NCBI RefSeq assembly: GCF_017656475.1
Contig: NZ_JACDNT010000013.1
Span: 1-52,985, forward strand
Length of the DNA stretch: 52,985 nt
Origin: Archaeoglobus sp.
GTDB taxonomy: Archaea > Halobacteriota > Archaeoglobi > Archaeoglobales > Archaeoglobaceae
Direction of reading: 5' to 3'
Shown piece after piece: positions 7,370 to 15,203 of the stretch; position 1 is the stretch's first letter; every line of letters begins with the position of its first letter. The notes under the pieces were generated by a model that did no database searches, was not told the DNA's origin, and worked only from the letters and a program-made list of their open reading frames with translations. Made by a program: the position numbers and the translations under genes.

Positions 7370-8017
7370 TTAATTACTGCGAGTTCTGGGCTCCTTTCGG
7401 TACTCAGCGTAAGAGTAAACGATCGTATAGATCGCAACCAAAATTATGGGGGCGAGAATGAAAAATAACGCATAATTCTGGAAGAATGTGCCAATAAAAG
7501 CAATAAATCCGGCAGCTTTAAACAACTTCCCCCCAATCTTATGTGTTTTCTCCCAAACTCTCTCACTGCTCAGTGTCCAAGGAGTTCTTATTCCAATAAA
7601 CCAATTCCTCTTTGCGTTCTCTATTAAAATTCCGCAGTAGTAATACAGGAAACCAAAAGCTGGCGCCAACATCTGAACAATGCTGAATCTGGCGCCAATG
7701 TTCCACAAGATGGTCAGAACATGAACGTAAAACAGAAACAGGATTATCAGGACAACAAACCCGTCGTAGTATTTCCTGAACTCTTCAATGTTGTGCTTCA
7801 AAGGGTCTATTTTTGGAATTGACATAAAAAGCAAAAACAACCCTACGGAGATCAGCGGGACTAAGAACAGACCCCAGAACTTGGGAAGGTATCCGTTCAC
7901 TTGCCCCTGAGCATTCCAGTGTGACGCCATTTCCTCCGGCATTCGAGGATAGAGACAAACGCCAAGAATAAAGGACAGCAGGATTATCCCCAAGGCGATT
8001 GCATTACTTTTTCTCAT
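7370..8017 (-). CDS. SdpI/DUF1648-family membrane protein
   Basis: The protein has 215 residues and six helices. The N-terminal part contains YPRMPEEMASHWNAQGQVNG, the hallmark P-x-x-x-P-x-H-x-x-x-x-G-x-x-x-x-Y/G of DUF1648, and the C-terminal part has NWFIGIRTPWTLSSERVWEK, the SdpI signature G-I-R-T-P-W-T-L. In Bacillus subtilis SdpI gives immunity to the SDP toxin and signals to its repressor; many archaeal homologues have no known toxin partner. No toxin-like gene is adjacent. It stands alone on the minus strand. Confidence 0.88.
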   Translation of the reverse strand: MRKSNAIALGIILLSFILGVCLYPRMPEEMASHWNAQGQVNGYLPKFWGLFLVPLISVGLFLLFMSIPKIDPLKHNIEEFRKYYDGFVVLIILFLFYVHVLTILWNIGARFSIVQMLAPAFGFLYYYCGILIENAKRNWFIGIRTPWTLSSERVWEKTHKIGGKLFKAAGFIAFIGTFFQNYALFFILAPIILVAIYTIVYSYAEYRKEPRTRSN

Positions 8018-8061
8018 ATTTCTGGTTTAAGTTTCCCAATTTAACAACATTTCGTTCTGTT

Positions 8062-8610
8062 TTACGGATATTTACAAAGAGCTTTTAATTTAAGATTCTC
8101 AAGCTCCTTTATCCTGTATCCCAGCTCCTTCGCAGCGTTAATAGCTTCCTGATCGTTTTGAATCTCCCCCTCTTCAAAAGCGATCCCACAAACTCCTCTG
8201 TTCGCTGGGATCATCTCGTGCTTTAAGAAGTGCGTTAATGGCTGTTATTGCGCTCTCGATTCCGTATCTCCTCCCTACAGCTATCGCACCACCAATTTTG
8301 TTCCTCAGCCTACCCCTTATACACCAAGTCCTGTCCATAAAAGCTTTCATTTGAGCTGAAACGTTGTTAAAATAGACCGGAGATCCAAGAACTATAACAT
8401 CGCTCTCGAATAGCATTGGAGATATCAATTCCATGCCATCCTTAACGACACATTTTTGAGTTTCAGGCAACTTCTGCACGAGTTGCATGGATTTATTTCG
8501 TAATCGGACAGCTTTATAAGGTCTCCTCCCGTTACGGATCTCGTTATCTCAAGCAAGTAATCTGTATTGCTCCTTTTTCTCGGACTTCCAGATATGAATA
8601 ATACTTTCAT
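8062..8610 (-). pseudogene. Frameshifted NADPH-dependent FMN reductase (flavodoxin-like)
   Basis: ATG at 8610 gives MKVLFISGSPRKRSNTDYLL, the FMN phosphate loop of the family, then a CNSCRSCLK cysteine pair. A frameshift near 8460-8480 moves the rest to another frame: FESDVIVLGSPVYFNNVSAQ, MKAFMDRT and IGGAIAVGRRYGIESA. A second one near 8235 leads to HEMIPANRGVCGIAFEEGE, then a helical tail ending at TAA 8062-8064. Two indels in about 180 codons mean the enzyme is broken. An intact relative lies at 40532-41197. It starts 4 bases after the 61-residue ORF and was probably the last gene of that operon. Confidence 0.85.
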
Positions 8611-8614
8611 GGTA

Positions 8615-8800
8615 TCAATTAACATTTCCCTTTTTAAGAATCCTTGGCACAATTCTGAAGAACACGCTCGCCATCGGCATCTGAACCATGAAGCAGGCTA
8701 TAACGGCCAAAACGACGCTTGAATGCGGGAAGGCAGCTATTGCGAGGGCTATAGCGATCTCCCTTCTTGGCACTCCAAACCAGTGATCGTAGTCCTTCAC
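8615..8800 (-). CDS. Small membrane protein (61 aa), possible transporter-tail fragment
   Basis: GTG at 8800 is preceded by GAGGTGG, 4 bases away, a strong ribosome site, so it is likely translated. After FGVPRREIAIALAIAAFPHS come two hydrophobic helices and a basic end (RIVPRILKK). The G-x-x-R-R/K-x-x-A-I-A-x-A line resembles the last part of bile-acid/sodium symporter (ACR3-like) transporters; if so it is an isolated C-terminal piece. The resemblance is short and uncertain. It sits between the 104-residue protein gene and the broken flavin reductase. Confidence 0.5.
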   Translation of the reverse strand: MKDYDHWFGVPRREIAIALAIAAFPHSSVVLAVIACFMVQMPMASVFFRIVPRILKKGNVN

Positions 8801-8815
8801 GCTACCACCTCAAAA

Positions 8816-9130
8816 TCACCAGAACTCGAAGAGGCAGCGATCGCTTTCGGGCTGTCTTTCAACTCTTTTCACGTTCTCCACACCGTAAACTCTCGCAAAA
8901 CCCTTTGCAAAGGGCAAGCAGTACTTTTCACACCATATCGGCATGTAGCGGTGGATAGGACATCTGCTTGCGGTAACGAGCTTATCTCCCAGTTCCGAAG
9001 AGAATTTGAAGTCCACGTAGTCTTTCGCCTCTCCAAAAAACTTTTGGAATCCGTATTGTAATCCTTCCAAGCCGTCCTTCATTTTTACGAGCCTTCCGAG
9101 AAACTCTCCAGCCTTCTCGACAACTACCAT
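8816..9130 (-). CDS. Uncharacterised 104-residue cysteine-containing protein
   Basis: The ATG at 9130 is chosen because GGTGGGAG lies directly before it; a longer reading to 9232 would run into the TauE gene. The protein is soluble. Its C-terminal half has RCPIHRYMPIWCEKYCLPFA and ends DRCLFEFW. The C-P-x15-C-x3-C ... C-x-F spacing resembles the end of ATC-hydrolase-like and V4R-like small-molecule domains, where these cysteines may bind metal. I do not recognise a precise family. It lies 20 bases after the TauE-like gene, in the same operon. Confidence 0.65.
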   Translation of the reverse strand: MVVVEKAGEFLGRLVKMKDGLEGLQYGFQKFFGEAKDYVDFKFSSELGDKLVTASRCPIHRYMPIWCEKYCLPFAKGFARVYGVENVKRVERQPESDRCLFEFW

Positions 9131-9150
9131 ACTCCCACCTATGACAAAAA

Positions 9151-9933
9151 TTAAAGAGTTAGATATCCCTGCCAGATGAACTTCAGCGATACGTAGAGGA
9201 AGACGAAGCCGAATATTGCCTTTATCGCCCATGGCGGAACGACTTTTGTCAGCCTCGCTCCTATCTGCGCTCCGATGATCGTTCCAATGCCCAAAGCAAT
9301 CGCTGCAACAACATCAACGACACCCTGATAGAGCTTGAACGCTCCGCTGACCACCGCCATGCTTATGAATGATGCCAGAGATGTGCCGACAGCAATCTTC
9401 ACTGGAGAGCCCAGCAGGTATATGAACGAGGGGACTAGGGCGTATCCTCCACCAAGACCGACTATTCCGGTGATAATTCCGATGAAAAAGCCTATCGTAG
9501 CTTTCGCAGCCCCAGAACCGGGCACCTCATTTCCGGGTTTTTCCGGCATTGCCCTCTTAATCGTTCCTTCGTAGATCATTCTTATGCTGACGTAGAGGAA
9601 GGCAAAGCCGAGGATGAAGTTCAGGAGCCAGAGCTGGTCTGCGATGTAGAAGAAGATTACGCTTCCAACCGCTGCTCCAACTGCACCGCTTACGGCAACA
9701 ACCTTAGTTGTTGAGTAGTCTACGTTTTTCAGCCTTATGTGTCCTATGGCTCCAGAAGAGGCAGTCAGGATTACCGCTGTAATAGTTGTTCCTATAGCCA
9801 CCGGAAGCGGATAATTGAAGACGAACGCAAGGGATGGCAGCATTATGACACAACCACCTATGCCAAGCAACCCTCCAAGAGTTCCAGCAATAAGCCCCGT
9901 AATAAACAGTAGCGTTGCAGTTACCGGATCCAT
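9151..9933 (-). CDS. TauE/SafE-family anion exporter
   Basis: The protein has 260 residues and about eight helices. The two internal repeats show GLIAGTLGGLLGIGGCVIML and GIITGIVGLGGGYALVPSF, the G-x-G-G-x-x-x-P repeat of TauE/SafE (DUF81) proteins, with AIGTT and AVGTSLAS after each. Family members export sulfite, sulfoacetate or related anions, a plausible need in a sulfate reducer, but the substrate is not shown by sequence. It follows the UspA gene by 5 bases and precedes the 104-residue protein. Confidence 0.88.
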   Translation of the reverse strand: MDPVTATLLFITGLIAGTLGGLLGIGGCVIMLPSLAFVFNYPLPVAIGTTITAVILTASSGAIGHIRLKNVDYSTTKVVAVSGAVGAAVGSVIFFYIADQLWLLNFILGFAFLYVSIRMIYEGTIKRAMPEKPGNEVPGSGAAKATIGFFIGIITGIVGLGGGYALVPSFIYLLGSPVKIAVGTSLASFISMAVVSGAFKLYQGVVDVVAAIALGIGTIIGAQIGARLTKVVPPWAIKAIFGFVFLYVSLKFIWQGYLTL

Positions 9934-9938
9934 TTACA

Positions 9939-10346
9939 TCACCTCACGATCAGGACAGGCTTTTTCGCATGTCTCGCCACCCTTTCAGCGCAGGAGCCAA
10001 GAGTTACATCTTCAATTTCTGCAACTGCGCCACTTCCTTTCTCAGTCATGACAATCATGTCCACTCCTTCCTCTTCCGCTGTTTCGATTATTGCCTTCCA
10101 GCATTTTCCAGTTTTCACAATCCTCTTCTCAGCATCGTACTTCTCAAGCTCTTTCTCAGCTTCCTTCAGCCTTTCTTCCACAAACTTTTTAAAATCCATT
10201 CCGGGCTTCGAGAACCACGGGTAGATTTTCTCCAGCAAGCTCTCTTCAAGAACATGCAGAACTATCACACTCCACCCGTGTTCCTTCGCAAACTCAAGAG
10301 CTTTTTCAGCTTCCTTTGAGAAATCAAGCGGGACAAGGACTTTCAT
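9939..10346 (-). CDS. Universal stress protein, UspA family
   Basis: The protein has 135 residues. It begins MKVLVPLDFSKEAEKALEFA and ends with GSCAERVARHAKKPVLIVR, the usual two ends of a UspA domain. The ATP-binding G-x2-G-x9-G-S/T pattern appears as EKGSGAVAEIEDVTLGSCAE. It overlaps the CMD gene by 4 bases and so is co-translated. UspA partners of transporters often bind ATP and modulate them; the adjacent TauE-like exporter would be the obvious partner, by inference only. Confidence 0.9.
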   Translation of the reverse strand: MKVLVPLDFSKEAEKALEFAKEHGWSVIVLHVLEESLLEKIYPWFSKPGMDFKKFVEERLKEAEKELEKYDAEKRIVKTGKCWKAIIETAEEEGVDMIVMTEKGSGAVAEIEDVTLGSCAERVARHAKKPVLIVR

Positions 10347-10723
10347 TCCACATCACCCCCTACAAGCCATTCTAAAGCAGGAGTTGCGGTTGCAAAGATC
10401 GTTGAGGCTAGGGCAAACCTTGCAATCAAAATTGCCTCACCTATTTCTCTCTCCGTCACACCTCTCCTCTTCGCAATTTTCGTGAAAACCTCCGTGCACA
10501 TCTTACTTCCAACAGCTGCAGCGACGGCAATCATTATGAGGTGCTTGTACTTCTCTGGGATGTTTGGCAGCTGCATCACGAACTGTCTCTCGTCCATCTG
10601 CCTCGGTATCCACTCTGGAACAACTTTCGACATTAAAAGCTGCGGAACCGGTTTTTCTCCGATCATTTCTTCCATTTTTCTCAGGGTCTCAGCAATGTCT
10701 GCTTCCTGATTACTTTCCGACAT
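10343..10723 (-). CDS. Carboxymuconolactone decarboxylase (AhpD-like) family protein
   Basis: The protein has 126 residues. The centre reads EKYKHLIMIAVAAAVGSKMC and then KRRGVTEREIGEAILIARF, the CMD fold pattern. Where AhpD has CxxC plus His, only one cysteine (C-T-E-V) is present, so a peroxidase-reductase role like AhpD is doubtful. It is the first gene of the CMD-UspA-TauE-104aa operon. A TATA-like TTTATACA lies about 25 bases before the ATG and a long palindrome lies just beyond it. Confidence 0.82.
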   Translation of the reverse strand: MSESNQEADIAETLRKMEEMIGEKPVPQLLMSKVVPEWIPRQMDERQFVMQLPNIPEKYKHLIMIAVAAAVGSKMCTEVFTKIAKRRGVTEREIGEAILIARFALASTIFATATPALEWLVGGDVE

Positions 10724-10756
10724 GTTTCTGTTTAGATAGTAATTGTATAAATCACT

Positions 10757-10779
10757 TTTTGTTTAAAATTTAAACAAAA
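10757..10779. promoter_or_regulatory. 11-base-arm palindrome upstream of the CMD-UspA-TauE operon
   Basis: TTTTGTTTAAA (10757-10767) and TTTAAACAAAA (10769-10779) are perfect inverted arms around a single A. The site sits about 35-55 bases before the CMD start, immediately upstream of its probable TATA box, where archaeal activators and some repressors bind. No known consensus is matched. Confidence 0.55.
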
Positions 10780-10863
10780 GAAAAAGACTCTTTATCGAAG
10801 CAATCAAAAACCTTCAAAGATGTAACGTCGGCTACAAAAGAAAAAAGACATTAAAAATGACTT

Positions 10864-10956
10864 TCAAACTTTAACCACCATGACCACTGTTCGAACTTCG
10901 ATGAAGGCGTAGAGAGACGTTGCAGTATAGCCGAACGCAGAGAGCACGAACCCGTT
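10864..10956 (-). other. Possible remnant in the 10724-11051 gap
   Basis: The 328-base gap holds little. On the minus strand 30 codons read NGFVLSAFGYTATSLYAFIE followed by VRTVVMVVKV and a stop; it looks like the last helix of a membrane protein, with a stop just before it and no start. It may be a gene scrap or chance. The rest is the promoter area of the flanking divergent genes. Confidence 0.25.
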
Positions 10957-11051
10957 CTAAAAGATAATACTTAAGGAAAAATTTTGTTTCGAGTGTAATT
11001 ATATAAAACTGCTCAAATACCTTTAAATAACCTAAGGACAAGCGAAAGAGA

Positions 11052-11396
11052 ATGAAGAAAGTCGAACTTTACACCTACGACGATGCCGTTAAGGACCTGG
11101 AAGAAGGAGCTACGGAGATCGAGGTTACGGCGAAAAAGTGGGAGTCGATACTTTACGCTTTGAGAGAGATTGAAGACATTGCGATGCAGCTTACACCTCT
11201 CTGCGAAAAGTACATCGATTTCGACTGTGAAGGCTGTCCCTTAACCAACTTCGACCTCCCGTGTTCAGAGGCTATATCTACCTACAGCCTCTTCTGCGGC
11301 GACCTGAAAAAGCTGAGAATGGTTGCGGAGAACTTGCTCTCGATGATTATCGCCGCAGGAAGGTATGAGGAGAAGAGGAACAGCTTTTTCATCTAA
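11052..11396 (+). CDS. Uncharacterised cysteine-rich helical protein (114 aa)
   Basis: I do not recognise the family. The protein is acidic and helical. The middle carries a cysteine cluster, [20 protein letters not shown] followed by PCSEA and FCGD, with five or six cysteines in about 45 residues, which may bind metal. AACCTTTAAATAACC-like sequence about 25 bases upstream gives a TATA box. Its 3' end overlaps the radical SAM gene by 32 bases in another frame, so the two are probably one transcript. Confidence 0.75.
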   Translation: MKKVELYTYDDAVKDLEEGATEIEVTAKKWESILYALREIEDIAMQLTPLCEKYIDFDCEGCPLTNFDLPCSEAISTYSLFCGDLKKLRMVAENLLSMIIAAGRYEEKRNSFFI

Positions 11397-12330
11397 GTGT
11401 AGAATCTGCGGCAAATCCATCCCTTTTTCACTTCCAGTTTGCCCTGATTGTTCAAAAAAGGATGAAGTTCTGGACATTGCCGTCTCACTCCACCCTCCTC
11501 TTTACAATAGGAAAATTAAAAAGTGCAAGCTGTGCAGCAACGAGTGTTCCGGCACAGCTCTTTGCGGTAAGCCTGAATACGGCAAGCTGACATACTACGA
11601 AGACCCTTTGCCAACAAACTGCTGCAACGCGTGGTTTTGCAGGGGGAGCGAACAAACAGGAACGAATCTCGCAGTCTTCTACTATGGATGTAACTTCGAC
11701 TGCCTTTACTGCCAGAACTGGACACACAAGCACTTTGAAAACGTCAGAACGGTTAGCCTTGAAGAGCTTCTTCGTGCTGTGGAGAGTTCCAGAGTGAAAT
11801 GCATCTGTCATTTTGGCGGTTCGCCTGAACCGCAGCTCCCCTTTGCCCTGAAATTCAGCAGAGAGGCTCTAAAGTTGAGGGAAAATCTGATGATTTGCTG
11901 GGAGTGGAACGGAGCAGGAAACACTTCTCTTGCTTTAAAAGCTGCCGAGCTAAGTTTAAAGTCTGGAGGAACAGTTAAGTTCGACCTCAAGGCATGGAAT
12001 CGAAACCTACACATTCTGCTGACCGGAAGGGACAATGAGAGAGTAAAACACAACTTTGAGAGAATCTTTGATAAATGTGGAGCAGAAGTGCTCTCCACAA
12101 CAACGCTGCTCGTGCCGTTTTACGTTGATGAGAAAGAAGTTGAGAGCATCGCCCGCTTCATATCTTCACTAAGCCCCGAAATCCCTTACAGCCTGCTTGT
12201 CTTTCATCCCGACTACAGAATGTCCGACTTCCCCGTTACTCCAGTGGAGCAGGTAAAGAGGTGCTACGAAGCTGCGAAAAGACACCTCAAAAAAGTGAAT
12301 ATTGGAAACCTACATCTTCTTGGACTTTAA
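11365..12330 (+). CDS. Radical SAM enzyme with N-terminal zinc-ribbon-like cysteines
   Basis: The protein has 321 residues. [12 protein letters not shown] holds C109-x3-C113-x2-C116 that ligates the SAM-cleaving 4Fe-4S cluster; the CQNW ending is typical of the PflA-like/AmmeMemoRadiSam branch. Before it are two extra cysteine sets, C12-x2-C15...C26-x2-C29 (rubredoxin-like) and C54-x2-C57-x3-C61...C67. The later GGSPEPQ and KFDLKAWN lines also match the PflA-like branch. Substrate unknown. The gene overlaps the preceding cysteine-rich gene and converges with hemD, with a 21-base overlap at 12310-12330. Confidence 0.87.
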   Translation: MRRRGTAFSSKCRICGKSIPFSLPVCPDCSKKDEVLDIAVSLHPPLYNRKIKKCKLCSNECSGTALCGKPEYGKLTYYEDPLPTNCCNAWFCRGSEQTGTNLAVFYYGCNFDCLYCQNWTHKHFENVRTVSLEELLRAVESSRVKCICHFGGSPEPQLPFALKFSREALKLRENLMICWEWNGAGNTSLALKAAELSLKSGGTVKFDLKAWNRNLHILLTGRDNERVKHNFERIFDKCGAEVLSTTTLLVPFYVDEKEVESIARFISSLSPEIPYSLLVFHPDYRMSDFPVTPVEQVKRCYEAAKRHLKKVNIGNLHLLGL

Positions 12331-12990
12331 AAGCCTTATAATGCCATCGAAGGTGTATTCTTCGGGAATCTCTGCCTTGATACCTTTTTCAGCAAGAACC
12401 TTCGCTGTGGGAGGGCCTATAGCCACGATTAAAATTTTCTCAAGTGCTTTGAGACACTCCTCGTCGCAGAGTTCAAGAAGGCCTCTAGCTATCATGCTGC
12501 TGGAGAAAACGATTGCATCGTAAAAACCTGCCTTCACTTTCTCAATCTCCCTTTTCTGCTCCTCTCCCTGCAATTTCTCGATTCTGTAAACCTCAATTTC
12601 CCTGAAGTCGGCAATTTCCGCCAGTCTCCTGATTACATCACTTCCAGCGTTGCTTCTGAAAGCAACAACTCTTTTCCCCCTCAGCATTTCAGCGAACTCT
12701 TTGTAAAGAGTCTCAGAGTCGAATTTTGAGGGTAAAAGCACCTCTTCTGCATCTATCAACTCTGCAGTTTTTTTGCCTATGGCAATAACCCTCCTCAGCT
12801 TTACTCCTCTCTCCTTCAAAGCTCTTGCCGCATTCTGGCTGGTGACTATCACAAAGTCATGTTCGGGAACTTCAAAATCAACGTATCTGAGCTTTATGAA
12901 TGGGCAGCCGTATGCCTCAAATCCATGCTCTGAAAACTTTTTCAGAGTATCTTCGAGCAACTCTTCAGGCCGGAGAATCAGAACTTTCAT
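12310..12990 (-). CDS. hemD: Uroporphyrinogen-III synthase
   Basis: The protein has 226 residues. It reads MKVLILRPEELLEDTLKKF, then FVIVTSQNAARAL, AIGKKTAELI, AFRSNAGSDVIRRLAE and VFSSSMIARGLLEL with VAIGPPTAKVL, the standard two-lobed HemD layout. It closes hydroxymethylbilane to uroporphyrinogen III, needed for siroheme, heme and cofactor F430-like tetrapyrroles; siroheme is essential to dissimilatory sulfite reductase in this lineage. The start overlaps the stop of the nitrilase gene by ATGA. Confidence 0.9.
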   Translation of the reverse strand: MKVLILRPEELLEDTLKKFSEHGFEAYGCPFIKLRYVDFEVPEHDFVIVTSQNAARALKERGVKLRRVIAIGKKTAELIDAEEVLLPSKFDSETLYKEFAEMLRGKRVVAFRSNAGSDVIRRLAEIADFREIEVYRIEKLQGEEQKREIEKVKAGFYDAIVFSSSMIARGLLELCDEECLKALEKILIVAIGPPTAKVLAEKGIKAEIPEEYTFDGIIRLLKSKKM

Positions 12991-13760
12991 AGAAGCTCTT
13001 CTCTCAAATCTTTAAGGAACGGGAACTTTTCCCTCACTTCATAAACCTCACTAAGCCTTATGTCGCTCATCATAACCTCCTGATACTCCGATGCTTCGAT
13101 AAGAATGGAACCCATCGGATCGACGAGCATTGAGTGTCCTCCGTAGTCCAAATCGCCCTCAACGCAGTTCACACCGGCAACAAAAACCTGATTCTCGATT
13201 GCTCTCGCCTGAAGCAGAACTCTCCAGTGCTCAATTCTCTCCTTCGGGAACTCTGCCGGAATAGCGATAATTTCAGCACCCATCTTGACGAGCTTTCTTG
13301 ACAACTCTGGAAACCTCACTTCGTAGCATATGAGCAACCCAATTTTGCCGAACGGTGTTTCAAAAACTTCAAGCTTGTCTCCCACCTTGAAGTGCTTTTT
13401 CTCATCCGTTAAGGGGAAAAGATGAGTTTTTCTGTATTTTCCAATTATCTTTCCTCTGTGGATTATAACCGCTGAATTGTATAAATCATCCCCCTCCCTC
13501 TCTGCAACGCCTGTTATTATCATGATATCCTTCTGTTGCGAAATCTTGAGCAGCAGGGAGAGCTCCTCCTCAAGAGGCTCCACAGACTCGTAGTTGTGCT
13601 TGTAAAAACCCGTGTTGAACACTTCCGGAAGTATGACAATGTTGGCTTTAACCTGAAGAGCCCTCTTAATGAGGCTCATCCCCTTCATTATGTTTACCTC
13701 TCTGTCAGGCAGAATTCTCTGCTGAGCTAAAGCCACACGAATCTTATTAGAGGTGCTCAA
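12987..13760 (-). CDS. Carbon-nitrogen hydrolase (nitrilase superfamily)
   Basis: The protein has 257 residues. The catalytic triad is visible as E46 (LPEVFNTGF), K111 (KYRKTHLF) and C145 (LLICYEVRFPEL), followed by the second conserved Glu/Arg lines. The CYEVRFPEL context is that of the omega-amidase/Nit-type amidases, but the substrate is not certain. The start is TTG at 13760, chosen because GGTGAGG lies just before it and the product begins correctly at IRVALAQQ; it overlaps the HTH gene by 14 bases. It is in an operon with hemD. Confidence 0.85.
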   Translation of the reverse strand: MSTSNKIRVALAQQRILPDREVNIMKGMSLIKRALQVKANIVILPEVFNTGFYKHNYESVEPLEEELSLLLKISQQKDIMIITGVAEREGDDLYNSAVIIHRGKIIGKYRKTHLFPLTDEKKHFKVGDKLEVFETPFGKIGLLICYEVRFPELSRKLVKMGAEIIAIPAEFPKERIEHWRVLLQARAIENQVFVAGVNCVEGDLDYGGHSMLVDPMGSILIEASEYQEVMMSDIRLSEVYEVREKFPFLKDLREELL

Positions 13761-14016
13761 TTACCTCACCCTCCTTTGTTATTCTCAACTTACCATCTTT
13801 TCTTTCAACGCAGAACCCCCACTCAAGTATTTTCAGGTGGTAATCAAGCTCTTTTTTACTTAAATTCAACTTCTCCATAATTTCCTCCTCACTCTTTCCT
13901 TCTGCTATCATCTTCAGGATTTCCTTCCTTACAGGATTTGCAACAGCCTTGTGATACCTCTCGTGGTATATCCTGCTTTTCTCGATGCTGTCGCTGTATT
14001 TTTCCCAGCTTGACAT
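13747..14016 (-). CDS. ArsR-like winged-helix DNA-binding protein (89 aa)
   Basis: Residues 25-88 form a compact winged helix: NPVRKEILKMIAEGKSEEEI, then LNLSKKELDYHLKILEWGFC and a short wing LRITKEGEV. No ligand domain is present. It is the first gene before the nitrilase and hemD genes and overlaps the former, so it probably regulates this operon or itself. A divergent promoter with purP lies at 14017-14088. Confidence 0.82.
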   Translation of the reverse strand: MSSWEKYSDSIEKSRIYHERYHKAVANPVRKEILKMIAEGKSEEEIMEKLNLSKKELDYHLKILEWGFCVERKDGKLRITKEGEVIEHL

Positions 14017-14058
14017 CTTCTTTAACTTGTTAATCTAAAATTTTAACTTTTCGAACGA

Positions 14059-14067
14059 TTTATATAA
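14059..14067 (+). promoter_or_regulatory. TATA box of purP
   Basis: TTTATATAA lies about 25 bases before the ATG at 14089, the spacing expected for an archaeal promoter with a very short or absent leader. Confidence 0.6.
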
Positions 14068-14088
14068 CCTTCACAAAAGGTCGGAGCG

Positions 14089-15159
14089 ATGAGAGAAAAG
14101 ATACTCTCAGTCCTTGAAGATTACGATAAAGATAACATCCACATAGGAACGATTGGAAGCCATTCAGCACTGAACATTTTTAAAGGAGCAAAGGAAGAGG
14201 GATTCAGCACGGTCTGCATTTGCAGGGAGAGGGAGAAGAAAGTTTACGAGAACTTTGGAGTTGTGGACAAGTTCGTAATCATTTCTGACTACGCGGAATT
14301 GCTGGAAGAAGAAATTCAGGATAATTTAAGGCAGTTAAACACAATTTTAATTCCTCACGGGTCATTCAACGCTTATATTGGTAAGTTCGACTCTCTGCTC
14401 CTCCCAATGTTCGGAAACAGAGAGCTGATGATCTGGGAGACGGATAGGGACAAGCAGAGAGAGTGGTTAGAGAGATCAGGAGTCAGGATGCCGAAGAAGT
14501 TTAGCAGTCCTGAGGAGATAAAAGGTCTGGCGATAGTGAAGTATCCGGGGGCAAAGGGGGGAAAAGGATACTTCATAGTCTCCTCTCCCGACGAATTTTA
14601 CGAAATTTCGGAAGAAATGGTTAAGAAGGGTCTTATCAGGGAAAAGGATGTAAAAAACGCTGAAATACAGGAGTACATTCTGGGAGCGAACATCTACTTC
14701 TCATTCTTCTACTCCCCCGTTTACGGGCGGATAGAGCTTATAGCCGTTGATAGGCGGTATGAGTCAACAGCAGACGCCCTGGGGAAGGTTCCTGCAAAGG
14801 AGCAGATAAGGGTGAACATAAATCCAACATACACGGTGGTGGGAAACTTCCCTGTCGTTCTTAGGGAGTCTTTGCTCGTTCAGGCCTTTGAAGCTGCCGA
14901 AAGTATCGTTGAAGTTTCGAAGGAGATAGCCTATCCGGGAATGGTTGGAGCGTTCTGCATAGAGTCGATTTTTGACGAAAACGCAACGATGTATGTCTTC
15001 GAAATCTCCGCGAGAATAGTTGCAGGGACGAATGTTGGAATTCCTACCTCACCTTACTCCTACATCCTTTTCGGAGAGAACATGTATATGGGAAGAAGGA
15101 TAGCAAGGGAGATAAGGCTTGCAATCGAAAAGGATATGCTCGCAGAACTGATATACTGA
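14089..15159 (+). CDS. purP: FAICAR synthetase, PurP-type (ATP-grasp)
   Basis: The protein has 356 residues. It has the PurP N-terminal part (IGTIGSHSALNIFKGAKEEG), the phosphate-handling IPHGSFNAYIG, the ATP-grasp lines VKYPGAKGGKGYFI and EYILGANIYFSFFYSP, and the Mg-binding end AFCIESIF..YVFEISARI. PurP makes 5-formamidoimidazole-4-carboxamide ribotide from AICAR, formate and ATP in archaeal purine synthesis. Length and motifs match the enzyme group; many archaea carry two paralogues, one of uncertain role, and this could be either. Confidence 0.88.
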   Translation: MREKILSVLEDYDKDNIHIGTIGSHSALNIFKGAKEEGFSTVCICREREKKVYENFGVVDKFVIISDYAELLEEEIQDNLRQLNTILIPHGSFNAYIGKFDSLLLPMFGNRELMIWETDRDKQREWLERSGVRMPKKFSSPEEIKGLAIVKYPGAKGGKGYFIVSSPDEFYEISEEMVKKGLIREKDVKNAEIQEYILGANIYFSFFYSPVYGRIELIAVDRRYESTADALGKVPAKEQIRVNINPTYTVVGNFPVVLRESLLVQAFEAAESIVEVSKEIAYPGMVGAFCIESIFDENATMYVFEISARIVAGTNVGIPTSPYSYILFGENMYMGRRIAREIRLAIEKDMLAELIY

Positions 15160-15203
15160 AGTGGCAAAAAATATTAAAAATTTAACGACTTATAAGGGAA
15201 AAT

